Under the pieces are notes generated by a model. That model saw only the letters and a list, made by a program, of their open reading frames with translations. It did no database searches and was not told the origin of the DNA. Source: Synaphobranchus kaupii (lineage: Eukaryota; Chordata; Actinopteri; Anguilliformes; Synaphobranchidae). From it: a stretch of 64,000 nucleotides of DNA. This document shows, piece after piece, positions 12,151-25,630 of the stretch (the first letter of the stretch is position 1; each line of letters begins with the position of its first letter). The DNA is taken from the NCBI GenBank assembly GCA_029718625.1, contig CM056376.1:22698701-22762700 (forward strand). Direction: 5' to 3'. The position numbers and the translations under genes were made by a program.

Positions 12151-13359
12151 AAAAAAACTGCTTTAACATCGCTCAATTATAGACTCAAAGTCTCCGTCTT
12201 GGTACAATTATTATCTGCCTGTGCCTGGGGGGTTGGTGTTATGCACCTTCCTCAAACAAGGCTGAGCTACCAGTTTCATCCTCCAAACCGGTTTGCACCG
12301 GCTGGATAAGCAGCAGAGCGGGGAAACACGATGAAGGTTAATGACCGCGAGTCGTCTGAAACAATATCCCCTTCACATGCCATTATTTCATCTTGGAATA
12401 AAGAAAAAAACTCCCTTGGCCATAAATCCATTATTCCTGTGTGATGGACCTAATTCTAAAATGTATAAAATAATCCTATTAGATGCGCTACCTCGACATT
12501 AATCTATTTGCATTTCATTGTCAATTGTTTGTAGGCTACACAACTGATATTGCGAAGGGGTTTGATATTTTGTGTGAACCATTATTTACTGATACATTAT
12601 AAAAACACTGACAAATGAAGAGGTTATAGGCTAGCCTATATACACGCATTTCTAGTGAGCCCGTTTTTTTTTGTTTTAAAACACTACACATGTTTTTATA
12701 CATAGCCTAATAGGTAGCCTACGAATTAGGCTATATTCATTTACTACACATACTGTAGGCCTATTGCATTTTTTTTTTTTTTTTTTTTTCGAAAATGGCG
12801 GTCCTTTGTCTTTCGTGTCTTGTGTTTTGCTTGTGTAGCTGGTACCAATTAAATAATGAATGGCCAAAATTAAATAGTTTTTGTATTTTACAAATGATAT
12901 AAACACACGTAGTGTTATGGTCAAATAGCCTAGGCTACTTATCTTATTTTGGGAAAGATTTAAGTGAATGGAATTTCTGGTAATTGGAGAGGAATCATAG
13001 GCAATGCTACGTAGGCTAATATTCATGAGGAAGGTGAATCACCTTTTAAATTCACATATTCCTATTCTTGTTAATGTATTTATATTTGTGCACTTTAGCA
13101 TATATCGCAGAAACGTAGCCTACTGTAGGCCTGCATGAAACAAAATGTATCTCTTGCTGCATGTGTGTTAGGAAAGTAACTGATTTATTATTAAAACGTT
13201 TGTCTACTGATGTGAACAATAGGTTACTCGCATGTAGTTTACTTGGCTTTGTCTATACTTGGAACTTGGTGATGTTGATTGTAGGCTATCATACCCATTT
13301 CATTTTCATAGTAAAACACCAAAAATTTAAAGACAAAGTATTTTTCAGCAAAATAATAA
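12151..13359. other. Gene-free flank downstream of tcim
   Basis: AT-rich sequence with a run of about 20 T residues near 12770-12789. No gene recognised on either strand. Confidence 0.4.
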
Positions 13360-13365
13360 TTTATT
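13360..13365 (-). terminator. tcim: Candidate polyadenylation signal of tcim
   Basis: TTTATT on the plus strand, hence AATAAA on the minus strand, about 610 bases after the tcim stop codon. If used, the 3' untranslated region spans roughly 13340-13976. Assignment is by position and motif only. Confidence 0.4.
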
Positions 13366-13976
13366 AATGAAATTGCAAACATATGAAATGCATGATATTT
13401 TGCTACCATAACATTTGTTGAAAAATAAATTAGTGACCACTAATTAGTGTTAAAGCAGGTATCACAATTTTAAACTGGTACAGAGACAAGGCATCAAACG
13501 TGTTCAAAGTAGGTAGCCTACTGAGGCATTTTTCAGGTGAATTCTTCGGCACCAGTCTCAATATGTCTTTGTGCACCGGCAAAGCTTGATGCACCTATGA
13601 GGTGCAAATTGAACTCAACGCATTCAAACAAATGCATACAGTTAAGGAGAAGCCGTGAGTTTGGCTAGTTTGTGCATGTCTCCTGGTGCAGTGTTTTCGG
13701 GAAAATAACCCGCATTGAAAGCTCAGCGTTCTGTCCATCTGTTCTCTCCCTCCGGACAGGCTATCCGGGATCCACGCAGGACCGGCTTGTCCTCTTTCCC
13801 GGTAGCACCGTAACCGAACATCTTTGTAACAGTTCGTAGCAATCATTTGCCACTGCTTAATCTCCAAGCATCGTCTTTATCCTTCGTCGAAGCCGCATCC
13901 TCGGCGGCCGATTTCGACTCACTCGCATTTGGTCGGAAAACGTAAAATGCAGCTCAACCAGAGCCGTGTTTCAGAG

Positions 13977-14279
13977 TCAATGTAGTTTCAGAAGCTGTCG
14001 CACCATGCCCACAATCTGCATGAACTTGTCCTTCTTCCTCTGTTTTAGGGCCATCAGAGCCTTGGACGTTTCCTCAGGATCGTGAGCGAAAGAGAAGATG
14101 CTCCTCACCCTCTCCTCTGCCTTCATGTCTCCGGTTTTCTGAAACAGCTTCATCAGCGCATCCTGGTTGACATTCTCGAAGATGTTAGCCACGGCTTTTT
14201 TGCGGTGTGCCGTGTCGAATTTGTTTCCGTGGACGGAGGGGCTGACGCGGTGGGAGTCCGAAGATACGTAAGAAGACAT
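13977..14279 (-). CDS. tcim: TCIM (TC1/C8orf4) homologue, transcriptional and immune response regulator
   Basis: A 100-residue single-exon protein recognised as vertebrate TCIM. The block after the N-terminus (R-V-S-P-S-V-H-G, F-D-T-A, R-K-K-A-V-A-N-I-F-E-N) and the later K-A-E-E-R and A-L-M-A-L-K motifs follow the human protein closely; the human form is 106 residues. Known role of the family: a small, largely disordered nuclear/cytoplasmic protein that binds Chibby (CBY1), relieving its block on beta-catenin, and that modulates NF-kB and inflammatory responses. It has no enzymatic motif. The chosen ATG is the only one that gives the family N-terminus, and it sits about 110 bases below a likely transcription start with a TATA box upstream. 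The human gene also lacks introns in its coding part, so this is a normal structure rather than a retrocopy. The plus-strand frame at 14082-14318 is its shadow. Confidence 0.95.
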   Translation of the reverse strand: MSSYVSSDSHRVSPSVHGNKFDTAHRKKAVANIFENVNQDALMKLFQKTGDMKAEERVRSIFSFAHDPEETSKALMALKQRKKDKFMQIVGMVRQLLKLH

Positions 14280-14417
14280 CTTTTATTCGCCTTTCTTTTC
14301 TTTGCCGGTAAAGGCTAAAGGCTGTGAAACTGCTTCACTGACTGCTTAAGCAAGGCAGAGTCAGGTCAGTCTATCTTTGTCATAGACAGAAGTGAAGTCT
14401 AGCGGCTCTGCCTGCGC

Positions 14418-14425
14418 TATATATA
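14418..14425 (-). promoter_or_regulatory. tcim: TATA box of tcim
   Basis: On the minus strand this reads CCC-TATATATA-GCG, about 140 bases upstream of the tcim start codon. A start of transcription near 14390 would give a leader of about 110 bases. TATA-driven transcription fits a rapidly induced gene. No other core element is clear. Confidence 0.65.
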
Positions 14426-15975
14426 GGGTTGCCAGGAACGCTCAGGCTGTCAAGACCCAATTGCAGAAATGACATCACTTCTTGCAACACTCCCACAGGG
14501 AACGCCCATCTCTGCTTTGAGTATAGCGAACTGTCAGCCGCGTTGGGTTGGACGTTTTAAACACCGATAATAATGCCAGTGAGTCCTGACTCCTGATTAT
14601 AGATCATATGGTGCCAGAGCGCGGGACGTTTGATGAAATCACAGAGCAAATTTACTGTAGGCTTACTGGGCATTTAAAAAGTCGCTTTGGTCGAGGTGGG
14701 ATAAATAATTGCCTAGTCTATGGTGTGTGTGTGTGTAATGGGATGGTGTTCTTGCAACGATTAATTGGTTTGCTCAAATAGCATCAAAATAGTTAAAATA
14801 AAATAATTTTAAATAATAACAACAAACAAAAGGCATGTGGGGGTCATGGGTTGAATGTTGATTAAGATCCCCAAAATGGAATGTAGAGTTTGAAACATGT
14901 TAAGTTTATGTCCAGCCAATATCTCTAAAATAATTAAATTGGCAGAAAAAAGTGCAAAAAATAAATAATAGTAGCTCACTATGTTACTCCTCTCAAAACC
15001 TCCCACATAACATATTCAATATTTAATGGGGGAAACAAAGTATATTGCATCAAATATGGAGTATATATTCATATCCAAGTTTTTTGTGTTTTAGATATAA
15101 CCATGTACATGCTGTGGAAAACATAATCAGTCCCGAAAGGATGATTGGTCAGGGAGAATGAATTAGCCTACATTACCCACTAAAGATCTTTAACATTGTT
15201 ATGGGAACTCTGGGAGAACATACTTTAGGCTGTAGACTCAAATTAAACTTTAATTGGTGAGGTTTTTCTAGAGTTTGTAATTAAGGTGAATATGATTGTG
15301 ATTCTGGTTTTACATTCTGTTGGTATTATATGTAATTGGTAACTTGCATTTCAGCATTTTTTAAAGTGTTATTTGAATAAAGACCTATCAATTATGCTCA
15401 AAAGCACTTTACTGGATAACATTGGCACAACTCCCGAGTCTTTTTTATGATAATGCCACCAGCTTATCTTGGTGAAACCAGATACGAATGTTATCTCACG
15501 TCACCATAACAAAATAAACATAATTCTGCTTTTCATTTATTGTTTGACAAAATAGTTGTCAAACACATGACAAATGTTCAGTTCAGAAAGAAGTTGCCCT
15601 TTGTTTATTCACAGTGACTGTTTGCACATTTGAAACAGAGTTGACTGTTGATGATTCCGATGATTTGTGTTTTGCGGAGGCTATTAAGAGAGGCCTTGGA
15701 GCTCCTCCTTTGGAGACCCAGTGGACAGTTCGTCTCCTGGCATATGGGGGAGAGAGCTATGGCCTGCATCCCTTCGCTGATGCTGTGTGTTGATAAGAGA
15801 GACAGGCGTTCCCGCTGGCTCCAGTTTTGAAATGGAGTACAAACAAAACACGCAACAACTCCAACACGCATATCCTGTGAACACACGCCATAGACACAGC
15901 TGTTTTCTCAATCTTGACACATTATATCCTTCAGACCTAGAGTCATGTGTTAGACTTCTGACAAAAAGTGCTATA
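14426..15975. other. Gene-free stretch upstream of tcim
   Basis: Probably includes proximal regulatory sequence of tcim. No gene or bounded repeat seen. A short (GT)n run lies near 14723-14735. Confidence 0.4.
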
Positions 15976-16948
15976 CAGCGCCCTTCATAATGTTTCTTCT
16001 CGATTTGGCTCTGTACTCCAAAATTTTAGATCTGTAATCAAACAACTCACATGTGGTTAAAGTGCAGATTTTCTGGTGTCACCACATAGAAATTACAGCA
16101 CTTTTTATACCTATGACCCCACCCCTCATTTCAGGGCACCATAAGGTTTGGGGCATACAAGTATTAATGTTATGTGAAAGAAAGTTTAGTAATTTGTTGC
16201 ATATCCTTTGCATGCAATGACTGTTTGAAGTCATTTTGCAGCCATCTTCAGCTCCTGCTTGTTTCAAGGGCTAGTTGCCTAAATCTTTCACTTCAGCATA
16301 TGAAACGCATGTTCAGTAGGATTCAGATCGGGTTACGACTTGGCCAGTCAAGAATTTTCCAGTTTTTGGCTTTGTTGCTTTAGTAGTATGTTTGGGATCG
16401 TAGTCTTGCTGTAGGATGGTATTTTCTTGAACTTGGGCAGATAAGATGAGTCTGTGCCCTTCAGAATGAATTCTGCTGCTGCTATCAACAGTTACATCAT
16501 CAATGAAGACAAGTGAGCCAGTACCTGTGGCAGCCATAGATCAACACCCCCACCACCATGTTTTACAGATGAGGTGGTATGCTTCGGATCTTGGGCAGTT
16601 GCTTTTGGTCTCCACACTGCTCTTGCCCTAACTCTGATACAAGTGAATCTTGGTCTCATCTGTCCACAAGACCTTTTTCCAGAACTCTGCAGGTTCTTTT
16701 AGGTACTTCTTAGCGAACTGTAACATGGCCATCCTGTTTTTGCGGAAAACTAGCGGTTTGCATATGTTCGTGATGTCTTCTGTGGACAGTAGTCACTGAC
16801 ACATCCATGCCTGCCTACTGAAAAGTGTGTCTGATCTGTCGGACAGATCTGCACTTTAACCATCTGTTAATTGTTTGTTTACGAATCTAAAATTGTAGAG
16901 TACAGAGCCAAAACAATGTCTTTCTCCCAAACATTATGGACAGCACTG
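15976..16948 (-). mobile_element. Degraded Tc1-like transposon
   Basis: Terminal inverted repeats of about 100 bp are visible. The left end begins after TA (15974-15975) with CAGCGCCCTTCATAATG; the right end, inverted, reads CAGTGCTGTCCATAATG. Both arms share TTGGCTCTGTACTC, ATTTTAGAT and GGTTAAAGTGCAGAT. Transposase pieces lie on the minus strand in shifting frames: L-W-T-D-E-T-K near 16655-16680 (first catalytic Asp region), then F-I-D-D-V-T and D-P-K-H-T-T-K-A near 16390-16530 (second Asp region). Stops and frameshifts separate them, so it is dead. The TA on the right has been lost. Confidence 0.85.
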
Positions 16949-16954
16949 CATACA

Positions 16955-17190
16955 TACAGTGAGCACCATAATTCATTGGAAAGTGACTCATTTTTTGTTA
17001 TTTTTGTTCTGTACTCTAGCACTTTGAGTTTGAAAGGATACAATAATGAGGTTGAAGTGCACACTGTCAGCTTTAATTTGAGGGTATTTTCATCCATATC
17101 GGATGAACCGTTTAGAAATTATAGAACCTTTAGTACATAGCCCCCCATTTTCGAGCATCAAAAAATATTGGACAGTTTAACATAATGTAG
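16955..17190 (+). mobile_element. Solo end of another Tc1-like family
   Basis: Directly after the previous element, TACAGTGAGCACCATAATTC begins a second, different Tc1 terminal repeat. It continues with CAGCTTTAATTTGAGGGTA and TTTTCATCCATATCGG to about 17190. No matching opposite end or transposase is seen nearby, so this is a one-ended fragment. Its outer end falls close to the right end of the first element. Confidence 0.65.
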
Positions 17191-18680
17191 AATGAAGTAA
17201 TAATTTTGGCAATTCCAATGAGCTTATTTGAACAAATCAGTCAGGCATGTATCAATATTCAAATTTGGTGTGGGGCATCAAAGTACCATTGGATCCTGCA
17301 TTGGAGATGATCTGAAGAATATATTCTAAACTTTTACGTAAATAAATTAATTGGAAAGCACACGTCCACATCCAATAAATTTCCTCTACTTAAAATGGAT
17401 GAAGCGAAACAAGAATACATCTTCCGTTCTACTGCTGTATGCATAATTTTGTTATTACATAATTATTTGATTCCCAAAAAATGTCAGAGGGTCACATGTG
17501 CCACTCTAACAATGGCACAGAATGCCTGGTATTTTAACATCCTCTATTAGGCACTACTGAACAATGCAGATGGAGGGGGAAATAAGTTCCCCTATCCTTG
17601 ACAGTCCAGGACCCAGTCTTTTGTACAGGATACCTGGCTCTCTCTGGCTGGCATGACACCGGGCAGGAGCGTGGGTCTGGCGAGTGGCATATTTATGACC
17701 CGAGAAGACTCGAGAGTGTGGGCACACAGACGGTTCACACACGATGCTATCTCTCTCTGCGGGGAAAGGGAAGTGTTGGCTCCAGCTGCGGGCCCTGCCC
17801 TGCACAGTACAAGCCAATGTGCATTAATAACACATGACACATTTAGACTGAGTTCTGTCATCATTTCCTCCATAACCAATGCACAGGAGACAGAAGAACA
17901 TCTCCCCCTCAGACTCGTGGAGCCGAATCCCCCCTTTTAACAGCACACATTCTCAGCATTTCACCACAGCAGTATGTCAGATGTGTATCTTTCACAGAAA
18001 TCCTTCCGAGTCGTAAACTAATGTCTCATCGCACCTTTGTACTAATAAAGTTTAAGAGTTGAATGTACTGCCTTCGCTAGTTTATCAATGGAGTTAATCA
18101 GGAAGAAGGTTGGGAAATGATGTGGGGATATGAGCTGACTGTAACCCCTTTGTGGAATGTAGTCCGATTTCTCTGTACTGACTTACTCCACATTCCACAT
18201 TATAATCTTTATGTACCCTATGGGATGGCATGTACCAGTAGTGTTGTGATACAGCTACAGTTCTTAATTCTTTTAAGACCGGCTTTCCGGCCCAGTAATA
18301 ATGGCATTATGGAGTTCAAAGTCACCAAAAAATAAAAGGTCATAAAGCATAAAGTTGCCCAGAAAGTAATGCTGTTTTTTTATGTGAACATAACATTGCC
18401 CTGGATTACCATTTCTCTATCCCACATCACACAGAATCACAGCTTTTAATGGAATACATTGACTAAATGAACCTGTGCCCTAGACCCCATTCCCTCCCCT
18501 CTCCTCCTGACCATCTCACCAGAGATACTCACGTTCATCTCTTCCATGACCCTCACTGCTCATCACCGTCCACAGCCAGTGTGTCCACGGCCTTCGAGGA
18601 GGTTCCATTTACACCCCTGTTGAAGAAACAAATTATCTTCTTTCTGTCCAGAATGGGTTTTCTTACATAAATTTGGTGCG
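17191..18680. other. Gene-free intergenic stretch
   Basis: No gene recognised. Overlapping open frames near 17554-17940 on both strands lack recognisable similarity and splice context. Confidence 0.4.
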
Positions 18681-19110
18681 AAACGCGGGGCTAAGCATAT
18701 CCGATTCCCGCCACAATTTGTAATGGCCAATTGTCGGCAACCGCAGCCGCATACATTACGTGAACCCCACTGTCAATTCGGGAGAGTGTAGACATCCACT
18801 GTTCCCCTTCGGTGTTGCCAGTGGCTTCTGTTCACACCGCAGACTACAGCTAAATTTGCATAAAGCGGAGTCATATGTAGCTTTGACTACGGGTGCTTGA
18901 TTGACCAGCAGGGCGTGGCTAGATAACAATGCACACTGGACCCTACCGACTGAACCCTGCCATTCCCTGGGAGACGCAATCGCCAATTGCTCATCGGTCT
19001 ATGGGGCTACCGGCCACAGTCGGCACTGGCACGGTCCAGATCCAAAGCCGTGAGGCTCATCCATGCACCACCGTGTGGTGCCTTAACCGAATGAGTCTGT
19101 CCAGATTTGT
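18681..19110. other. Unclassified GC-richer segment, possibly an old repeat
   Basis: This segment is less AT-rich than its flanks and has a compact texture with many CpG words (AAACGCGGGGCTAAGC, CGGCAACCGCAGCCGC). It has no clear inverted ends or target duplication, and its open frames (for example 18756-18986 on the minus strand) are unrecognised. It may be a mobile-element fragment. Confidence 0.3.
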
Positions 19111-20610
19111 TGGCCAGTCTCCCTACTGGAATATTCTTAGTTAGGTCTGGCACTATGGCTCAGATTCATCAGATGAATGCACTTCTGTTTCTCCTGGATA
19201 ATTGTCTGCTTAATGTAATGTAATGGAAGCTAATGAATAGTCTTTACTTTACCTAAGTGAACTCTACACGAGCTAAGCCATATTTTTTTGTGCTGTATGG
19301 ATCGGTGTTTATCAAATGCCACACATGTTTTTGGCCTGCAAGTTGATTTAATTTGCAGTCAAAGGGGTAATCAGCTTATGTTCAGGAAGTGCACTTGCTA
19401 GTGTTTTGGTTTACTTATGCTAAATATTGTAACGGTACATGATCTGCCTAATGCACCACTTTTAGTTTATGATGAAGCTGGCTGGGATGCTGGGTGGAGC
19501 CATTACGTAAAAGCCAGGCTGCATTTTAGATGTTTACAGCCAATCTTTGTAGATAGGGAGAGGAACACTGATTAAGCCATTCTAATCAGTTCATCTGAGC
19601 CATATTTAAGAGATTGATAGCAAAGGCAATGAAGTTAATGGGCAGCAAGCTGTTCTTTTCAAGAAATACCTCCTGAAATTTCCTAAAAATTAAACAGCTT
19701 GTGGTTTGAATCTGCTACATAGTTATGGTTTCCAGTAGTAGTTACAGTTTTTTACTTTACAGCTTCTTGTAAAAAAGACTGATAATGAAACTGATGTCCT
19801 ACTCAATACCATATAGTATATGACAAAATGTTTCCAAAGGATGCAGCCTGTATTAGTCAAACATAATAATGCATTGTCCACTTGGCGACACAGCACTGGA
19901 TTGTGACTGTGTTGATGTGCGTCCTTGTAGACTCAAAAAGAAATCCAAAGTAACATTGATTTAAAAAAAATTGCTATACAAATACAGCTTCAAGCCTGGT
20001 ACTTTTGAGCTGGGAAAATGTGCTTTTCTCATCTAAGTATCTCCCTCCAGTTCCACTTCAAAGTGAATGTTACAGCTAAAGCCATTAGCCTGAGCTTACC
20101 CAAAGACATACATTATTACTTTATAAAAATAGTCTATTCTACTTACATCTTGTAAAAAACGGAGTACAATTGCAATTGTCTAAAAACTCTAAAGCATGTT
20201 GTACATACTGGAAATGGCAGCGACATGTGCAAAATGTTTTACTACAGTGTAGTAAGTATGTATGTAGGATAGCAGGGTGGCAATGTTGTACTACTTTCAA
20301 AATCACATCTGCTGATTGGCACAGGCTTTTGTGATACAAGGCAGAGGGGTAATCAGTATATGTCACAATAAGGTTATCTACTCCCTATGATTATGACAGC
20401 GATGTTACATAATATGTTAATGACTGGCAGATAGTGTGAAACTAAACTCCTATACCGTTTCCATCAGGAGTTACTGGAGCTGGAATCAACAAGGAGTTAA
20501 CACAGTGCCCAACCGTAGTCTTTCTTCATGATATTGTATTAGGAGTTGTTTGTTTGGCATTTGTTTGATACCACAGCTACGGCCTGACTGTTTTACACTT
20601 GAAAAACCTT
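19111..20610. other. Gene-free intergenic stretch
   Basis: AT-rich, with no gene or bounded repeat seen. Confidence 0.4.
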
Positions 20611-20766
20611 TTTTACATAACATTACATTACATTACAGTACAGTCATTTAGCAGAGGCTTTTATCCAAAGCGACATACAATAAGTGCATACAGAAACGTC
20701 ATCAAAGTAACTACAGAACAGATAAGACAAAGCACATCCTTCCCATAACGTAGTAGCTATCCCTTT
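20611..20766 (-). mobile_element. 3'-end fragment of an L2/CR1-like LINE
   Basis: On the minus strand it ends in (ATGTA)n-type repeats preceded by 'GGATAAAAGCCTCTGCTAAA', the hallmark 3' tail of this fish LINE family. The order of words (AATAAGTGCATACAGA, CAAAGCACATCCTTCCC) is shared with the longer copy at 27688-28375, so both belong to one family. Only the tail is present. Confidence 0.8.
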
Positions 20767-23700
20767 TTTTCTGGCAGGGAAGAAAAATTCCCACTCAAGG
20801 AAACTCCATAGGTGAAAGCAACCGATACTGATGTCACCAATGCACCGATAAACAACTCTTTTAAACAGTTTGTTATTCGGCGCAACACTTTTAGCTTCAC
20901 GGTAAACACAGCAAATGGCACTTCCCAGAAACCTCTGTTTCCTATTAGGGTTTGTTTACTGTAAGCAGTGCGCTAATAGCCAGACTGTGTTTACTTGCAC
21001 AATTTGAATGGCATGAAGGCCAGAGGAACAGACACAGCAGACAACAATGACGCCAGCGGCATGCATTCTCGGTGATGCAGGGATTCGTAACAGCTTTATT
21101 TTTGAAGCCAATCAGGGGCCTCTTACCGGAATCTGCGTGGAGGGCAGGAGTCTTCATGACGGTTGGATTACGGCACCCATTGGGGATTTTTGCAACACAG
21201 GGTAAAGAGGTGTGGGAGGAAGAAAAGCACCTTGGGGTTCGTGTACACACCCACGGGCATCCTTCCAACAACTCACAGGGCGGGTGGATACACAACCTGT
21301 GGAAGACGCCTTCTGCATTCCGCTCTACGGCAAGCCTGGAGCTCACAGGAGTTTCCGCAGGCACAAACAGCAACTGCTCAGTGTCTGGGAACGAAAAGCA
21401 GAAGTACTGTTCAAGTAGTATATGAAAAACATGAACGACGTGCAATTCTATGGTCCTTTCAGCCCCTGGATATCTTTATTAGAGAATGTGCATCCAGAAG
21501 CCTGATTGATCATCTTCTATCTGTTTCTGGGAAAACGACTGAACCCTTTGGCGAAACAATGCATCTCACGGGGAGACTGGTGGTGGGCGGGCCAGGACAG
21601 TCACAGTCCTTTAATTAGAGAGATTTAATGAGATTTACCATCGTATTGTGCAATCAAAACGTGCAAGCTTAAATGTTGAAGTATACCTTCCATTATTCGT
21701 AAATTGTGGGACTTAGGAATAATTATTCATCAGCACGTAGTGTCGTCAGAACAGGTCGGCGTGTTTTTGCAAAACGGAGGCCTGGAGGGCTCGCAGAAAG
21801 AAAGAAAAATGCCACTGGCCACCTGACTGGTGACTGAACTCAGCAGTGGCACACAGACTGCAGTGACAGACTGCACATTTCCTCCTTTGCCCTGGGGGTA
21901 GTCCCAGCTGCGAGGATTAAGTGACTCATCACACTGCACCCTCACAGGCGCTGGGGCAGGCAGTATTACACAGAACCGGCCTAAACTGGATGCCGCGCTC
22001 TCATCAGAGAATTGCTGACGTTAAGACGGCTGAAGGCCGCAGCGCATCTGTCTCTTAACTCTCCTCTCAGCCCTAAGCCCTGGCAGAGGATCAAGGCACA
22101 CACTATCAGGTGGAATACATTAGGAGAGAGGGGGGTCAGTGGGTCCTATTCCATGGGCCACACTTACCAAAGCCAATTAACCTCCCAATGAGCCTACTTC
22201 ATCTTCCAGGCTTCACACTGACTCTATTGCTTTTGTTCTCTCTGGTCCCATAGCTGTTTTATATTAAAAAGAACAACCAGTGATATAGGCTGGAACTGAT
22301 CCTGCCGACTGCTGCATTCCCAGCGTTGGTTATTAGAGGTTTTTTTTTTTTTTGCATGTCAAACTGCATAGGGAGCATCATCTAAAACTACATCTGCTTT
22401 GAACTAACTCTGGGAACCTTTGAACTATGTTCTGTACTGCAGCTATTAAGTCGTTATAATGTTTTTTATTGGAATATTAACTTGCAGAACGTGACCACAA
22501 AGTAGGCCTATGTCTAGTTCACAAGATATAGTGCAGCATTCATTAAATAATTAAATTAAAGTCTCACTGCCACTCCTGTATATTTCTACTCCTTATTGTT
22601 ACTTTTTTTTACTGCCTGAAATGCGTTTGTTGTGAATGCTGGTATCCCCTGGCCTGTATTCAGTTTCCAGCAAGTGTCGAATCCCCAGTGCTGCGTTCTC
22701 GCTCCGGTTGCAAAATGATAAAGGGGGTGGCTTATATCTCCGTGGTGACGGTAAACCTGAGCCTGGGGTAGGGGCGTGATCGGCACAGAAGTTTCAGAGA
22801 GTACCGCGTTGCATACGCAGTCATAAAGGAGGAATTAATCACTGGTGTGAGTAAATGAGGACTCACCGTCGGCCCACGTTGGACGGAGGCCCACGGCGTG
22901 TATGAAATTCTGTCAGTGAGGTGAGAGCGATGGCGTGGTGACCACGTCAGAGGGAGCGGCTTTGCTCTAGGTGGATAGAGATCCCTGATTATGTAATTAG
23001 GCACGAGCTCAAGCTACTGGTTTTCGTATTAACGAAATCTTTTTAAATGGCAGCAACGATGCACGGGGCCGTTCAGCGGAGTCACAAAAACAGCCAGACG
23101 CGCTTCACGTGTCCGCGACTGTGATCCAAAGACACAGACGTACATTTTACATCGATGGTCATGCGACAGAGCGCTAGGTGGCTAGACCGGTTTCTAAGTC
23201 AGCCAAATAAATGTTATCAATAGGTTGCCTTCCAAAAAAAAAACAGTGGAAATCTTGTCTATATTCCATTATAAAAAAAGTAGGATCCAATTAAAATAGA
23301 ATCAAAAGAGGCAGAAAGACGCACACAGGACCCTCTAATCATGCTCCTCTCCTTAACCCAGGCAGGCCGGGACACCAGATTGCTTTGGACGGCCGCCAGT
23401 TCTAGAAAGCGGCAGACGCAGGACTCCCATTGTTCGTCCTGGCAGGAGAACAAGGTCAGTGCAGGAAGGAGCTCCTTGCCCCAGGCTGTGCGGCTGACAC
23501 ACCCAACACGGTTCCCTGCAGCACTCTCTCTCCATCACCCCCCCGACAGCATCCACAGTCCCAGGGGAGCACATGTAAGGGTGATTAACGCAGCTTGTAT
23601 TGAGAGCTGGTGTGTAATACAACACAGATGTGATGAATGCTATCAGGAGGGGATTTCGCCCCTGCCTAACCCTGACGGTTGCTATTTGGTGAGGTTTTGT

Positions 23701-25630
23701 CTGGGCAAGGTTTCTCAGAATTCCACTTTAAGAGATTGTACTGGAGGAAAATGATTGAATGGATTTGGTGAGGTTGTGTTTGGGCAAGGTTTCTCCGAAT
23801 TCCACCGATATTCTCCAGAAGGAAATGGCTGTATGGCAGGAGAGTGACCCATCATTGCTATATACAGATGGTATTTATCAGAAAATACAGTAGTTGTATC
23901 AGAGATATTTTTTAAAGTTTAATCTTTTAAGATGTTAGGCAATTTTAGTACAGAAACAGAGCCCACATTTATTTAAATGTTTTACTGAAAGGAAATTCAA
24001 ACAATAATGTGGGACAGACGGTAATTGGAGTCCACATGCTGTCTGTTTGGAATAAATCAACTTGGATGTTAACACAGTAAATAAATAAAAAAGAAAAGTG
24101 ACATATTAAAAGAACCCTTAGCTGTGAATCAGTGTAATAGCTGGCTTGTGTTCCTTCCAACACAGGAAGAGTTAGTCATGTAGATTTCCAAACAACTGGA
24201 GACTGTGGATATATGCCATAGCAACACATCACAAACTCAAAACTCAAAGAGAAAAACATTGAAATGCCTGGTAAATCGGAACAGGAAACAAGCTGAGAAC
24301 AGCACATGATGGCACTTCTACCTGTTAGGTACCAGACTATAGCTAAAATAAACCTCCCTCTGGTTCTGTGTGCCTTGAACAAGGTAAGTTTAATTGCATC
24401 TAATGTGGCTGCTTACTGCATGCTGTGCACTGACTGGAAAGCCAGGCCTGCGGTTCTCAGCTGGTTCTAACCGGTTTCGGGAAGAAAGAAAGTCAATCCT
24501 GCGGATGACTTAACACTCCGCGATTACAGGGGGCCCAGGATTTCATTGAGCGGACCACACAATGGGAAAAGCAGACCATGCAAATTTAATACCAGCAACA
24601 TAACCAGCAGGATAAACAATCATTATCAGCAAAGTGCTATTTCCCTGTCATGATAACGATCGTTTCAACAGTCAAGCTTAATTAAAGTTTCATTATTAAA
24701 ATTGCAAAATTCCTTATCCCGACCTGAACCTAAATGTTACCTGAGATGGGCCCAGAGTCAAAATGAACATATTAAAAGAAGATGCAGGTTGTTCCAACCC
24801 TATCAAAATTCCCTTCCCGTTTTGAAAAAGGTACAAGTTGTGCAACTACAGAAGCCAACCCTTGACTTTGTCTTTGATTTTCAAGATAAGGGAAAGGGGT
24901 CTGTGTGAATGCCTTCATCAGTTTATAAGCATTTGTGTGTCTTCATCAGTTTCTAAATGCAGTCCACTGAAAGAATAGGGGTACAAAAAAGTGGGTTGTA
25001 TTATTCTTATAGTGTCCACTTCTCTTTGCACATTTGTATGAGGACCCCTCAGATTCATAAGACGGGTTATCTAGTTAAATAGACCACTGGGCATTATATT
25101 TTTTATCAATCTACAGACAGACTGAGAGAAAGGACCACATAAAGACATGTGAATTCCACAGCAGTGTTTGGAAATAAATACATATTAGTGTGTTAGCAGG
25201 GTGCATTAAACCCCTTGGTTGCACCTTCTCACACCCTCATATGTATGGTAAACCTAAGGCTCACAGGGCAGCTGGCTTTCTGTCTGCGTATTAATCCTAT
25301 CTGTCCACTCGTTTCATGCTCTGATTGCCGAGCTGTCAGGTGTCTCAATACTTATAATAATAAGTGCATTAGTACGCATGACAAACTTGTGAAACTGGAA
25401 TGCCACAGGAAAAGAAGCATGGGTCTGGATTGAGAGTTTAAAAAAGCACTGAATAACTCATCATGTAAAGTATGTTCAGGTTCACTGAATGCCTTCAAAT
25501 CCATTAGTATTTATTTCACCATGACAACTGCCTCATTTTGGAGTTTTTACACTACATACCGACATAAGTAGTCAAACAATTGTAAAGGTTGTTTACCTTG
25601 TAAAAGACAAACAAAAAGATCACAATTATA
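20767..25630. other. Gene-free intergenic stretch
   Basis: No gene recognised. Around 20945-21618 open frames of 117 to 166 codons overlap on both strands, without similarity to anything I know. A pair of partly repeated segments (TTTGGTGAGGTT, GGGCAAGGTTTCTC, GAATTCCAC) lies at 23685-23728 and 23764-23805. The block 24490-24680 contains an octamer word ATGCAAAT and looks like a possible conserved regulatory element. Confidence 0.4.

Noticed and set aside
14082..14318. 78-codon plus-strand frame
   Set aside because: Shadow of tcim on the opposite strand.
20945..21618. Frames of 117 to 166 codons on both strands
   Set aside because: Mutually overlapping, no recognisable similarity and no exon signals; a GC-richer patch explains the lack of stops.
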